NCBI RefSeq assembly: GCF_031628175.1
Contig: NZ_JAVLVT010000001.1
Location: 434,001 to 498,000, forward strand
Direction: 5' to 3'
Origin: Lipingzhangella_A rawalii
Lineage (GTDB): Bacteria; Actinomycetota; Actinomycetes; Streptosporangiales; Streptosporangiaceae
Length of the DNA: 64,000 nucleotides
Within the stretch, counting starts at the first letter, position 1, and each line of letters starts with the position of its first letter. Position numbers and translations under genes: made by a program. Below are positions 15,670 through 24,900 of the stretch, one piece after another. Below the pieces are notes generated by a model. The model saw only the letters and a program-made list of their open reading frames with translations. It was not told the DNA's origin and made no database searches.

Positions 15670-16201
15670 CCTCAGGGAGTACCTAGACGCACGTACAACC
15701 AACTGGATCTTCCGGTTGGAGGTTCTCGACACCTATGAAGTGGCCTCGGACGGGAGTGACTTCGCTCGTTACCTGGCGGGTGAACAGGAACCCACGCCGG
15801 CGCGCAAGCGGCCATGGTTAGACAAACTGGCCGCTGACTACGAATCTGGGCTTCGTCGACACCGGGTCCATGTGCTGTCGACGCCGTTGAACGACTACCT
15901 GCGTTACGAGTGCGAGTGGAGTTACGTCCCAAACGGGCACGCGGGGGAGGAGATCTACATACTCGATTTGTCCGAACGGGATAAACCGGACGAGCTTGTC
16001 GATCATGACTTCTGGCTAACGGACCAAGGATGCGTGGTCCGCATGTACTACGCCGAGGATGGCCAGTTCCTGGGTGCGGAACCGGTGGATAACCTGGAGC
16101 AATACCAGCGGGCCCGGGACGCCGCCATGACCGCCGCGGAACCGTTCTCGACGTGGTGGGCCCGGCACCCCGAGGAATGGAGAACCTACCAACCGCAATG
16201 A
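15653..16201 (+). CDS. DUF6879 family protein (copy 1)
   Basis: A 182-residue soluble protein of unknown function. Family-like features are the N-terminal FRLEVLDTYEVASDGSDFAR, the central RVHVLSTPLNDYLRYECEW with following YVPNGHAGEEIYILDL, and the C-terminal FSTWWARHPEEWR. Start ATG 15653 was chosen because AGGAGG at 15641-15646 lies 6 bp before it. The stop overlaps the start of the XRE gene (ATGA). A close paralogue is at 17188-17736. Such proteins usually accompany DUF5753 XRE regulators in streptomycete-like genomes and may modulate them. Confidence 0.8.
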   Translation: MLSAHDLREYLDARTTNWIFRLEVLDTYEVASDGSDFARYLAGEQEPTPARKRPWLDKLAADYESGLRRHRVHVLSTPLNDYLRYECEWSYVPNGHAGEEIYILDLSERDKPDELVDHDFWLTDQGCVVRMYYAEDGQFLGAEPVDNLEQYQRARDAAMTAAEPFSTWWARHPEEWRTYQPQ

Positions 16202-17070
16202 CACAGTCCGACTCCTCGGCCACCGGTCGCGGGCCGGCCGACCGTGCCCGCCTGGCCCGTGCTCTGCGCAACGCGCGTCGTTATAGCGGGCTGGGCGGGG
16301 TGGAAGCGGGGCGGCGTGCCGGGATGTCGCAGTCCAAGATCTCCAAGATCGAACGGGAACTGCTGCTGCCCGCGGAGCGCGACGTGGCCGCGCTTTGCGG
16401 GGTCTACCAGGTGTCTTCCGAGCAGCAGGAGGAACTTCTGGGGCTCGCGCGGGGATTGCGGGAGGAGTCCTCCGCGCGGGTGATCATGGCGCGCGGCGTC
16501 GCCGAGTTTCAACGACGGGTGGGGCAACTGGAGTCCTCCGCCACGCTGGTGCGCGGGTTCCAGCCAGCCATGGTTCCCGGACAGCTACAGACCGAGAGCT
16601 ACGCGCGGTGCGTATTCAGCGCATCGATCCCAACTCCGCTTGAGCCTCAAGAAATCGAGGAGGCTGTTACGGCGCGGTTGTCTCGTCGGGCTGGCATGAA
16701 CGTCGGCTCCACGCAGTACCGACTTGTCTTAGCCGAGGGCGCGTTGCGCTGGCAGGCATGTTCGCCCGCACTGATGGCCGGACAGATCCAGGCTGTTGTC
16801 GCTGCCATTGCCAGCCCGAGTCTGGAAATCGGTGTGATCCCCTGGACGCAGCCGATGCGCGTGTTCGCCAGTCATGGCTTCCACATCTACGATGACGACG
16901 CCGTGACCGTTGGCACCAAGTCAGCCACTGCCACCCTCACTGGTCCAGCTGATATCGCCACCTACGTAGACCTCTTCACCGAGTTGGAACGGGCCGCCAG
17001 TTTCGGTGACGCTGCCCGGGAGCATCTGGAACGCATCGCCGCGGACTATCGCCGTCTCGCCGAGTCGTGA
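16198..17070 (+). CDS. XRE-family regulator with DUF5753 domain
   Basis: A 290-residue transcription factor. The N-terminal HTH spans about residues 15-65 (RRAGMSQSKISKIERELLLP), followed by the DUF5753 effector domain with FQPAMVPGQLQTESYAR and GVIPWTQPMRVFASHGFHIY. The ATG at 16198 overlaps the DUF6879 stop, so the two are coupled; an upstream ATG at 16177 is possible. It is a candidate ligand-responsive regulator for its own operon and possibly for the lasso operon across the divergent operators. Confidence 0.85.
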   Translation: MTQSDSSATGRGPADRARLARALRNARRYSGLGGVEAGRRAGMSQSKISKIERELLLPAERDVAALCGVYQVSSEQQEELLGLARGLREESSARVIMARGVAEFQRRVGQLESSATLVRGFQPAMVPGQLQTESYARCVFSASIPTPLEPQEIEEAVTARLSRRAGMNVGSTQYRLVLAEGALRWQACSPALMAGQIQAVVAAIASPSLEIGVIPWTQPMRVFASHGFHIYDDDAVTVGTKSATATLTGPADIATYVDLFTELERAASFGDAAREHLERIAADYRRLAES

Positions 17071-17187
17071 CGGAGGCGTCCGGTATGCAGGGGATTCCCT
17101 TTAGCCCTAGTTCCTCGCCCTTGATGAACACACCCATACCCACCGTCACGCGCCCAGAGCGTCCAAGGACTATCACGGAGGTCGTTG

Positions 17188-17736
17188 ATGCTGACCGCGA
17201 ATGAGCTCGGTGAATACATCGATACTCGGATCACTCGTTCCGCGTTCCGACTAGAGCTTCTGGACCGCTACGAGGTGGCCTCCGATGGCAGCGACATTGC
17301 CCGGTATCTGGCGGGTGAGCAGGAGCCCACACCGGAGCGCAAGCAGCCATGGCTGGAGCACCTCGCAGCTGACTTCGCAGCGGGCATCCGCAACTACCGG
17401 GTCCATGTGCTGTCGACGCCGTTGAACGACTACCTGCGCTACGAGTGTGAGTGGAGCTACGTCCCGAACGGGCAGGCCGGGGAGGAGATCTACATCCTCG
17501 ATTTGTCCGAACGGGACAAGCCGGGCGGGCTGGTCGATCACGACTTTTGGCTCATCGACGATCAGCACGCGATCCCCATGTACTACGCCGAGGATGGCCA
17601 GTTCCTGGGCGCGGAGCCGGTGGAAAATCTGGAGCCCTATCAGCGGGCCCGGGACGCCGCCATGGCCGCCGCGGCCCCGTTTTCGACGTGGTGGGCCCGG
17701 CACCCCGAGGAATGGAGAACCTACCAACCACAATGA
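17188..17736 (+). CDS. DUF6879 family protein (copy 2)
   Basis: A 182-residue paralogue of the protein at 15653-16201, nearly identical over long stretches (STPLNDYLRYECEWSYVPNG and WWARHPEEWRTYQPQ). Start ATG 17188 follows GGAGG at 17177-17181. It also ends in an ATGA overlap, but the XRE gene that should follow is reduced to a stub at 17733-17800. The unit therefore arose by tandem duplication of a DUF6879-XRE pair, after which the second regulator was lost. Confidence 0.8.
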   Translation: MLTANELGEYIDTRITRSAFRLELLDRYEVASDGSDIARYLAGEQEPTPERKQPWLEHLAADFAAGIRNYRVHVLSTPLNDYLRYECEWSYVPNGQAGEEIYILDLSERDKPGGLVDHDFWLIDDQHAIPMYYAEDGQFLGAEPVENLEPYQRARDAAMAAAAPFSTWWARHPEEWRTYQPQ

Positions 17737-17800
17737 AACGGACTGAGGTCAGCCATGTATCGTCGCCGCTGCGGACTATCGCCGTCTCGCCAGGTCCTAA
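17733..17800 (+). pseudogene. Remnant of a second XRE/DUF5753 gene
   Basis: It starts with ATG overlapping the DUF6879 copy 2 stop, and after about 35 bases jumps to GCGGACTATCGCCGTCTCGC and a stop, encoding AADYRRLARS. That is the last ten residues of the intact regulator (AADYRRLAES at 17038-17070). Everything between is deleted. A tiny scar, but positional and sequence evidence agree. Confidence 0.7.
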
Positions 17801-17866
17801 AAAGCGGTCTGCGTCGTGGAGGGCCTCATCGAAGCTCGGAGCGATTCGGTTGTGTGGTGGGGCTAG

Positions 17867-18130
17867 CTACAGCGCTTCGGCTTTGGCGGCCTCGACGAAG
17901 GCCGTCCACTCGGTGCGGCCGAAGGAGAGGAAGCCGCGCTCGCGCTGGGTGGAGTCGCGCACCGCGAACCGCGCTGAGCCATCAAGCATCGGCCCGGCCT
18001 CGACGCACTGTGGATTGCCATTGGCGCTGTAGCTACTGATGTGCCAGCTGACCTCAACGCAGCTGCCGCCACCACTGGGGCTATGGCTGCTGGTGCGCCA
18101 ACCGGTTGCGATCCAAGCGTCGGCGTTCAT
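17867..18130 (-). CDS. DUF397-domain protein
   Basis: An 87-residue protein with the DUF397 signature: WRTSSHSPSGGGSCVEV, then FAVRDSTQRERGFLSF and W-x-AF near the end. The SSxS...CVE element occurs twice (residues 13-28 and 31-45), a partial internal repeat. DUF397 proteins act with XRE/DUF5753 regulators in actinomycete development and antibiotic control, partly like antitoxin or anti-regulator proteins. Its ATG overlaps the stop of the upstream XRE gene by 4 bp (ATGA), so they form one operon. Confidence 0.85.
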   Translation of the reverse strand: MNADAWIATGWRTSSHSPSGGGSCVEVSWHISSYSANGNPQCVEAGPMLDGSARFAVRDSTQRERGFLSFGRTEWTAFVEAAKAEAL

Positions 18131-18981
18131 GACAGGTCCTTCTCTAGGGCGGCGAGGAACGCCGCTGACTTCTCAGCATCGAGACTGGTTCCTCGCAATT
18201 GATCGTACACCCGCACAAGCCGGTCGACTCCTGTGCGTTCGAGGTAGATGGCTCCTCCCGGGCACTCGCTGTGCGCGATGTCCGAGAACGGGGCGGCCAG
18301 TCCAATGAGGGCGAAGCTTCCCTCCGGGCTGGCATGAGCCCCAAGTTCGAAGGGAAGAACGTTGATCTCGACCTGGGGGAGATCCATCATCTGCCTCAGG
18401 TGTCGCAGTTGCCCTGCCATTACATCGTTGCTCCCGACGGTCCTGCGTAGCGCAGCCTCGTCGATTACTGCCGTGATCTGCGGGGGAGTATCGCGGTGTA
18501 GGATCTGCTGGCGTTCTTGCCGAAGGTCAACGCCACGCGTCAGTCGATGTGCACTCATGTCGGGGCTGGTGGCCGAAAACAATGCAAGTGCGTATTCACG
18601 GGTCTGGAGAAGGCCAGGTACTACCATCCCAGCAAAGAGGCGCAGGCTCACAGCTCGGTCTTCCAGCCAGGCGAGGTCGATGGTCGAACTCCACGCGTCG
18701 TCGGCGTAGGACTCCCACCATCCGGTCTGCCAGAGTTCCCCGGCAAGCTGGAGCAGCATGTCGCGGTGTTTGGGATCCTCCACCCCGTAGAGGTCCAGCA
18801 GGGCGGCCGTATCTACTCGTCGGATCGGGTAGACCCCGGTCTCGAACCGACTGACGGTGGCCCCGGTGCGCTGGAGATACTCTCCAGCATCCTTCAAGGT
18901 GAAGCCCTTCTGCTCGCGTAGATCACGCAGCAGCTGGCCCAGCCACTGTGCCCGCAGGGTGACACCACGCTCCTTGGACAC
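18127..18981 (-). CDS. XRE-family regulator with DUF5753 domain
   Basis: A 284-residue transcription factor. The HTH is in KGFTLKDAGEYLQRTGATVS then RFETGVYPI, followed by the DUF5753 domain (FAGMVVPGLLQTREYALALF; EINVLPFELGAHASPEGSF). The GTG at 18981 was chosen because GGGAGG lies 6 bp upstream; an ATG at 19008 is open but falls inside the inverted repeat. It is paired with DUF397 downstream. Probably autoregulatory. Confidence 0.85.
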   Translation of the reverse strand: MSKERGVTLRAQWLGQLLRDLREQKGFTLKDAGEYLQRTGATVSRFETGVYPIRRVDTAALLDLYGVEDPKHRDMLLQLAGELWQTGWWESYADDAWSSTIDLAWLEDRAVSLRLFAGMVVPGLLQTREYALALFSATSPDMSAHRLTRGVDLRQERQQILHRDTPPQITAVIDEAALRRTVGSNDVMAGQLRHLRQMMDLPQVEINVLPFELGAHASPEGSFALIGLAAPFSDIAHSECPGGAIYLERTGVDRLVRVYDQLRGTSLDAEKSAAFLAALEKDLS

Positions 18982-19003
18982 CGCAGACCTCCCAGCATGC
19001 ATA

Positions 19004-19027
19004 CACAAGTTTACGTTTACGCTTGTG
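19004..19027. promoter_or_regulatory. Inverted repeat upstream of the XRE/DUF397 operon
   Basis: CACAAG-N12-CTTGTG with a spacer made of two TTTACG units. It sits 23 bp upstream of the GTG at 18981, in an AT-richer stretch, and is likely the regulator's own operator or promoter region. Confidence 0.45.
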
Positions 19028-19183
19028 CGTCCATCATGTATGTGTGAGCATAGCAGTGCGTGAGCGAGATCTCACCAGGTGCCTGCGGGAAGCGCCGCAT
19101 CATCCCAACCGGTACACCGCCCGGGGATGTTCAGGTCGGCAAACCCCACCCCCGGGCGGCGCACAGAAAGAGGAGGACCCTCA

Positions 19184-19549
19184 ATGCCTGATGTCCCCAC
19201 TCTCCCTACCCCGAGTATCCCCGAGGCGTGGGACAAGGTCGACACCTCGATCGATACCGAACCCCCGGAGAACCTCTCCGAGGACCAGTTCGACCGGCAC
19301 GTGGAAACCGTGACCGCCCTACTGGCCGCCGCGGGGCTCCAGGTGCGCCAGCGCGATTACGGCGATGCCGGTTCCTTGCAGATCCGAACGCGATCGGGTG
19401 ACCACAGCGTCGAGCTGGACCTGCGCGAGGACCGCGGTGCCGACTGGACCCTCACCGCCGATGGCGAGATCCCCGAGGGCACCCCCACCCAGGACATCGC
19501 CGCCCGGATCACCCGTCTGTTGCACGCCGCCGAACCAGCGGGTAGCTGA
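19184..19549 (+). CDS. Hypothetical acidic protein
   Basis: A 121-residue acidic cytoplasmic protein that I do not recognise. GAGGAGGA lies 5 bp upstream of the ATG, a strong ribosome-binding site. The first 40 residues are Pro/Asp/Glu-rich and likely disordered. The rest (FDRHVETVTALLAAAGLQVR, then beta-strand-like LQIRTRSGDHSVELDL) could form a small alpha/beta domain. It is transcribed away from the XRE/DUF397 operon. The coding pattern (GC in third positions) is convincing. Confidence 0.65.
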   Translation: MPDVPTLPTPSIPEAWDKVDTSIDTEPPENLSEDQFDRHVETVTALLAAAGLQVRQRDYGDAGSLQIRTRSGDHSVELDLREDRGADWTLTADGEIPEGTPTQDIAARITRLLHAAEPAGS

Positions 19550-19591
19550 TTCGTACCCATGGATGCCGACATCCTGTCGGCATCCACCACC

Positions 19592-19990
19592 AACTGCGAG
19601 ACGTGGCGTCAATCGCCGACAGTCGCTGTGCTGTGTCCGAAAACACGGCCAGTGGACTGACCGCACGGTCCAGCCGGCAGGCACCGGCGTTGGACACCAC
19701 GGCTGCGTCCGAACCGACCTCGACCACTGCCCGCACATCCGCGACAGTGTGCACACCCTTGATCGCCAATGTGGTGGACCACTCGGTCGCGGATCCATGC
19801 CAGGTGGCCACGGCCCGGCGCCGGTTTGAACAGCCTTTGGGGCATCTCTGCGGGGGAGAGGCCGCGCGCCTCCAGCAGGGTCAGTTCCGGTGGTGTTGAC
19901 CTTGGGAAACGTCCTCCCCGGTTGGGCCGCAGGTCCTGGCACGCGGTCTCGGCAACCACTCGGGGAACGATGATCTCCGTGCAGTGACTG
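19592..19990 (-). pseudogene. Decayed FMN-dependent alpha-hydroxy-acid oxidase (lactate 2-monooxygenase-like)
   Basis: One frame gives LAIKGVHTVADVRAVVEVGS then DAAVVSN and LDRAVSPLAV, the FMN-binding barrel segment of the lactate oxidase/glycolate oxidase family. The preceding piece HLAWIRDR is in another frame. The catalytic HGGRQLD motif is corrupted to AGACRLD, and the flanking parts of the 350-400-residue enzyme are absent. It is therefore a non-functional fragment. It accounts for most of the gene-free interval 19550-20129. Confidence 0.6.
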
Positions 19991-20129
19991 TGCCGGCACT
20001 GCCTATAGTGCTCCGGCAGGATGCAGCCGACCGTGGACAAATCTCGGAGCATGGTTGGCCTACGGCGGGGCACAGCTGGCGCACCTGGGGCCGTGTGGTG
20101 CGTGTTGCCGTACGTGCGACAGTGATCCC

Positions 20130-21770
20130 ATGACTGCGATCTATCGTCTGTGTTCTGACTATGTCGACCAGCGGGCTGCCCTTGATCCTGTCGGTGCCTC
20201 CATTTCCGGGGTCTCCGGTTCGTTGGGTCCCGCCACGGACTACAGTCCGGAGGGCTATGGAGCCCGGGCCGAGCTCATTGACACGACTTTGGCCACGCTT
20301 GCCACGCTGGACGAGACCGGGCCTGCCGATCGCCGCGCCGCCGCATATTTGCGTGAGCGGCTGGAGGCCCAGCGCGCCTGGCACGAGGCGGGCGAGCCCT
20401 ACCGCAATCTTTCCGCCCCGTTGGGATTGCTGCATACGCTACACACCTGTGTACAGCTGATGCCTCGTGCCACCAGCGCGGACTGGCAGGCCATTGTGGC
20501 GCGGCTGAACGCGATCCCCGGAATGCTGCGCGGCTGGCGGAAAAGTCTGGAGTATGGGCTGGACCAGGGTCTGGCCGCGGCTCGTCGTCAAGCGGTGGAG
20601 GCCGCCGCTCAGGCGGAGCGGTTCGTTGCCAGCGAGGTGCACCAGGATCTGATTGTGGCACACGGTGATGGGGCCTATGCCGTGGAGCTTCGTGATGCGG
20701 TCGACCAGGCACGTCACGGCTATGTAGAAACGGCGCGCTACCTGCGAGAGGACTACGCGCCGCGGGCGGCTACGGCTGATGGGGTGGGTCCGGAGCGTTA
20801 CGCGGTAGCCAGCCGCATGTATCTGGGAGCCGACATCGACGCACGTGAGGCCTACGCATGGGGGTGGGCCGAGTTGGAGCGAATCGAGGCGGAGATGGCC
20901 GCCGAGGCCGATCGGGTCCGTCCCGGAGCAACCGTGGACGAAGCCACCGCCATCCTGGACGCCACCGAGTACGTTGAGGGGAGCGCTGCCTATCACGATT
21001 GGCTGCGCTCCTGGCACGACTGGGCGATTCGCACGCTGGACGGCACGCACTTCGACATCGCCGATCCCTTGCGGACCATCGAGGTGGCCCTGGCGCACGG
21101 TTCCAGTTCGGGAGCTGCCTACTACACGCCGCCCAGCGAAGATCTGTCCCGGCCGGGGCGCACGTGGTGGCCGGTCGGTGCACAGCAGCGCTTCACCACA
21201 TGGAACGAGCTCTCCACGGTCTTTCATGAAGGGGTCCCCGGACACCATCTTCAGCTGGGGGCCAACCGGGCACTTGGTGACTCGCTGTCGCGGTTCCAGC
21301 GTTTCACCCAGGTCAGCGGGCACGCCGAGGGATGGGCGCTGTACGCGGAGCGTCTCGCCGACGAGCTGGGGTGGTTCACCGAGCCCGGGACACGCCTGGG
21401 CATGCTGGGCAGTGCGGCGCTGCGCGCGGCGCGGGTCGTGATCGATATTGGGGTGCATCTGGACCTGCCCCGCGATGACGGGCATCGTTGGACGTTTGAG
21501 AATGCCCAGGAGTTCCTGCGTACGCGGGGACGTGAGCCCGCGCATCGGGTCCATCCGGAGGTGGTGCGCTACTTCGGATGGCCCGGGCAGGCCATCTCCT
21601 ACAAGCTGGGGGAACGCGCGTGGCTGGCCGCGCGGGAGGAAGCGCGTCGCCAGCCCGATTTTGACCTTAAGGCCTGGCACACCGCCGCTCTCGAACTGGG
21701 GCCGGTGGGGTTGGACACCCTGGCTCGGGAGCTGCGTGGGGATGCGGGGTCGAGCTATTCCGGGGATTAG
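20130..21770 (+). CDS. DUF885 family protein, putative zinc metallohydrolase
   Basis: A 546-residue soluble protein. The conserved HEGVPGHH motif at H366-H373 with a preceding WNELSTVF, and a later GHAEGWALYAERLADELG, are the hallmark of DUF885. Its distant relationship to M32/gluzincin peptidases suggests a zinc-dependent peptidase or hydrolase. No signal peptide is visible (N-terminus MTAIYRLCSDYVDQRAALDP). Start ATG 20130 agrees with the family N-terminus. It converges on the carboxylase gene, with a strong hairpin between them. Confidence 0.85.
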   Translation: MTAIYRLCSDYVDQRAALDPVGASISGVSGSLGPATDYSPEGYGARAELIDTTLATLATLDETGPADRRAAAYLRERLEAQRAWHEAGEPYRNLSAPLGLLHTLHTCVQLMPRATSADWQAIVARLNAIPGMLRGWRKSLEYGLDQGLAAARRQAVEAAAQAERFVASEVHQDLIVAHGDGAYAVELRDAVDQARHGYVETARYLREDYAPRAATADGVGPERYAVASRMYLGADIDAREAYAWGWAELERIEAEMAAEADRVRPGATVDEATAILDATEYVEGSAAYHDWLRSWHDWAIRTLDGTHFDIADPLRTIEVALAHGSSSGAAYYTPPSEDLSRPGRTWWPVGAQQRFTTWNELSTVFHEGVPGHHLQLGANRALGDSLSRFQRFTQVSGHAEGWALYAERLADELGWFTEPGTRLGMLGSAALRAARVVIDIGVHLDLPRDDGHRWTFENAQEFLRTRGREPAHRVHPEVVRYFGWPGQAISYKLGERAWLAAREEARRQPDFDLKAWHTAALELGPVGLDTLARELRGDAGSSYSGD

Positions 21771-21906
21771 GCCGGGTTCTCGTGGGCAGGTGCGGTCGGC
21801 GATCCGGATGCGGGGTCGGGGACCGGGGTTTGGTGTGTACGTCGGTCGTGGGGCCATCGCACCCCGTCTCTGGCCGTTCCCGCGAGGAAGCTGCTGCTGA
21901 GGGCGT

Positions 21907-21957
21907 AGCTGTGCCGTGGGCCCGGGGGAGGTGTCCTCGCGGGCCCACGGCACAGCT
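21907..21957. terminator. Bidirectional hairpin terminator
   Basis: 18-bp perfect arms (21907-21924 and 21940-21957, AGCTGTGCCGTGGGCCCG and its complement) around a 15-base loop that itself holds GAGG-TGT-CCTC. It lies between convergent genes ending at 21770 and 21989. There is no clear T-run, as is common in actinomycetes. Confidence 0.7.
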
Positions 21958-21988
21958 GGGTAGCCGTCGTGTTGCCGGCAGCCCTGGT

Positions 21989-24900
21989 TCAGTCCCGGTG
22001 CGATTCCAGGGCGGCGATGATGCGGGGGCGAATTTCGCCGGCGTGGATGACGGCGTCCACGGAGCCGACCTCGACCGCGCGTTGGATGTTGTGCACCTGG
22101 TCGAACTCGGCGGCCACCTCTCCGAGTTTCTCGACGCGCACCGAGGCCCGCAGCTGGTCGAGCTTCGAGGTCAACGACGCCCGGTCCGAGCCGGTGGCGT
22201 CCGCGATTTGTGTCTCCAACTCCTGCACGCGGTCGTCCGCCGCAGTGCGGGCGTCGACCTCGCCGGCGAACACGACCGCGGCAGCGGGAGCTCCCCCCAG
22301 CACCGAGGCGTAGGAGCCCTCCACCGCAAGGACGGTCAGGTTGGGATTGAGGGCTTTGGAGAAGACCACGAACGCGCCACCGTGGTAGCGCGAGATCACG
22401 CAGAACACGATGGGGCCGCGGAAATTCACGATCGCTCGCCCAATCTCGGCGCCGTACTCCAGCTGGAGTTTGCGCATCGACTCCGGGGAGCCGTCAAAGC
22501 CCGACAGGTTCGCTAGTACCACCAGGGGCCGGTTCCCGCTGGCCGCGTTGATCGCCCGCGCCGCCTTCTTCGACGAGCGGGGGAACAGGGTGCCAGCGGT
22601 GTAGGCGTCCGGGCCGTCGGTAGGGGGAAATCCGCGTCGGGCCACCGAGTGGGACTCGATGCCGAGCAGACACACCGGGGTTCCGCCCAGGTGTGCGTCC
22701 TGGACCACTGTGGTGTCTGCGTCGGCCATTGCGGCCCAGCGTTCCAGCGTGGGGTGGTCCTGGTCGGACAGGGCGCGCATCACGGTGCGGATGTCGAAGG
22801 GTTTCTTGCGGTCCGGGTTGGTTTCGGCGGAGAAGATGTCGCCGACACGGGTGAAGTCGCTGCCGTCGAGGGCGTGTGGGAATTCGCAGATGTCACGGTC
22901 GACGGGGTCGGTGGTGGTGGTCCGGCGGGGTGTGTCCTCTCCTGGAGCGATATAGGTGTGATCGTAGTGCGCCATGAGTACGTCCCGGGCGGCGGTCAGG
23001 TTGGGTGCCCAGTACTGTGCCTGACCGTTGGGGCCCATCACCCGGTCGTAGCCGCCGATGCCGAAGTTGTCCTCGGCTGAGACCCCGCCGGAGAAGTCCA
23101 GGGACTGTTTTCCGGTCAGCACCATGGCCGAGTCCGGCGTCATCACCAGGATGCCCTTGGTGTGCATGAGCATGGTCGCTTCGGCGTTCCAGTAGGGCTG
23201 CGCGCCGACGTTGATGCCCGCGACCACGACGTTGATCTCCCCGCCGTTTTGGGTGAACTCGACGATGCGGCGCAGGGCGGCGGCGACCCAGTCCATGTTT
23301 TCGGTTCCCGATTCCATGGAGATGCGGGCGCCGGCGGATAGGGCGTACCACTCCAGGGGCAGGCGTAGGCGTTCGGCCAGATCCAGGGCCGCGATGACGC
23401 GGCGGCATTCCGCTTCGGCCAGGGCCCCTAGCGACTTGGTTGGGTCGCCGAACAGGACGACCCGCTGCATGCCCTGGGGGTGGCGTTGGGTGGGTGTGGT
23501 GATGGTTCCGGTGACCAGGCCGGCGCTGTTTTTGCCTTTTGGACGGTCGACGGGAACCAGGGTGTGGTCGGTGTCGAGGTCGTATTCGACGAAGTCGCCC
23601 AGCAGGGTGGCCAGCTCGTAGGGGTAGACCGTGTTGCGGCTGGCTGCGCGGAGGACCTTCCTGCGGTAGTCGTCGATCGGCTCGATCGGCTCCTCCGGGG
23701 GTGGGCCGACCGTCAATTCGTGCCCACCGGCGGCGTCGAAGGTGATCCGCACCGCGATTTTGGTGAGCTCTCCGGTGCTGCGGGTGTGCTGGCGGGCGAT
23801 GACCAGGATTTCCTCCAGCCCGGCGCCGGTGGTGGTCGGCAGGATACGGTGCGCGATCGTGTCCAGTTCGGCGCGGGTGAGCTCGCTGGGTGGCCAGACG
23901 TAGAGCACGATCCGGTTGGTGGTGGAGCGTTTTTTGGGTGGTCGCTGCGCCTGTGCGCGCCGGATGGCGTCCAGGCAGGCGGCGACGGCGCCTTCGGCCG
24001 TGGGTAGTGCGACCAGCCGGCCGTCGTGTTCCCGGAGTTCCGTGAGGTCGCGTACCTGTGCGAAGGCGGCGAGGCGGTCGTCGCTGGGGTTGTCCTTAGC
24101 CACGCAGCGGAACAGGTACACCTCCTCATCGGAGGAGGGCAGGCGGGTCAGGTCGAACTTGTTGAGCCGCTCCATCTGCATGCGCTGGGCGATGTAGGGG
24201 TGCAGGCCGCGGATCAGGCGGTGTTCGGCCATGCCCGTGGCTGCGGGATGGAACGTGAAGTGATGGTGCATGACCGCGCCGCCCCGACCTGCGACTGTGG
24301 TGGTGAGTCGGCGGATGTGGTGTGGCAGCGGGTGGGTGCTGATGGCTTCGTGTAGGGCGGTGGCCATCGCGTCGGAATCTGCGGGCTGGTTCTCCCAGGC
24401 GAGGTAGATATCGGCGTCGACGTCGTGTTCGTCGCTGGCGAGCTGGGCTAGCCCGTGCAGTGCGTTGCCGATGTCGTCGAAGCTCACGGCGGTGGTGACT
24501 ACGGGGGCCTCGGCGCGGTCGGCGATGACGAAGGTGCAGCCCGCTGCCGTGTGGGTGCGTACGTCGGTGATGGGTTTGTTGCCGTAGTAGCGCCGGGTGA
24601 GCACCTCCAGCATGACGGTGTTGTCGAGATGCTCGCGGCGGTTGAGACGCTGGCCCAGCAGGCGCACCAGGGGTTCGGTGCTGCGCACCATGTCGGCGAT
24701 GCGTTCGCTGCGGTCGGGGGAGGTGGGGTGGGTGTCGAGGTGCCGGAGGTGTTTGCGAACGTTGGCGTAGACGCGGGCCCGGTTGCGTCGTAGCAGCGGC
24801 TGGGCGAACCAGGTGAAGACCACCCCGCGGGCCAGGTCGGCGACCGCGGGGAACCGGACCTGGGTGGCCGCGATCAGTCGTTCCAGGGCACGACCGGCCG

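Noticed and set aside
20439..21953. 504-codon minus-strand frame antisense to the DUF885 gene
   Set aside because: DUF885 on the plus strand has clear family motifs; the antisense frame has none and is explained by high third-position GC.
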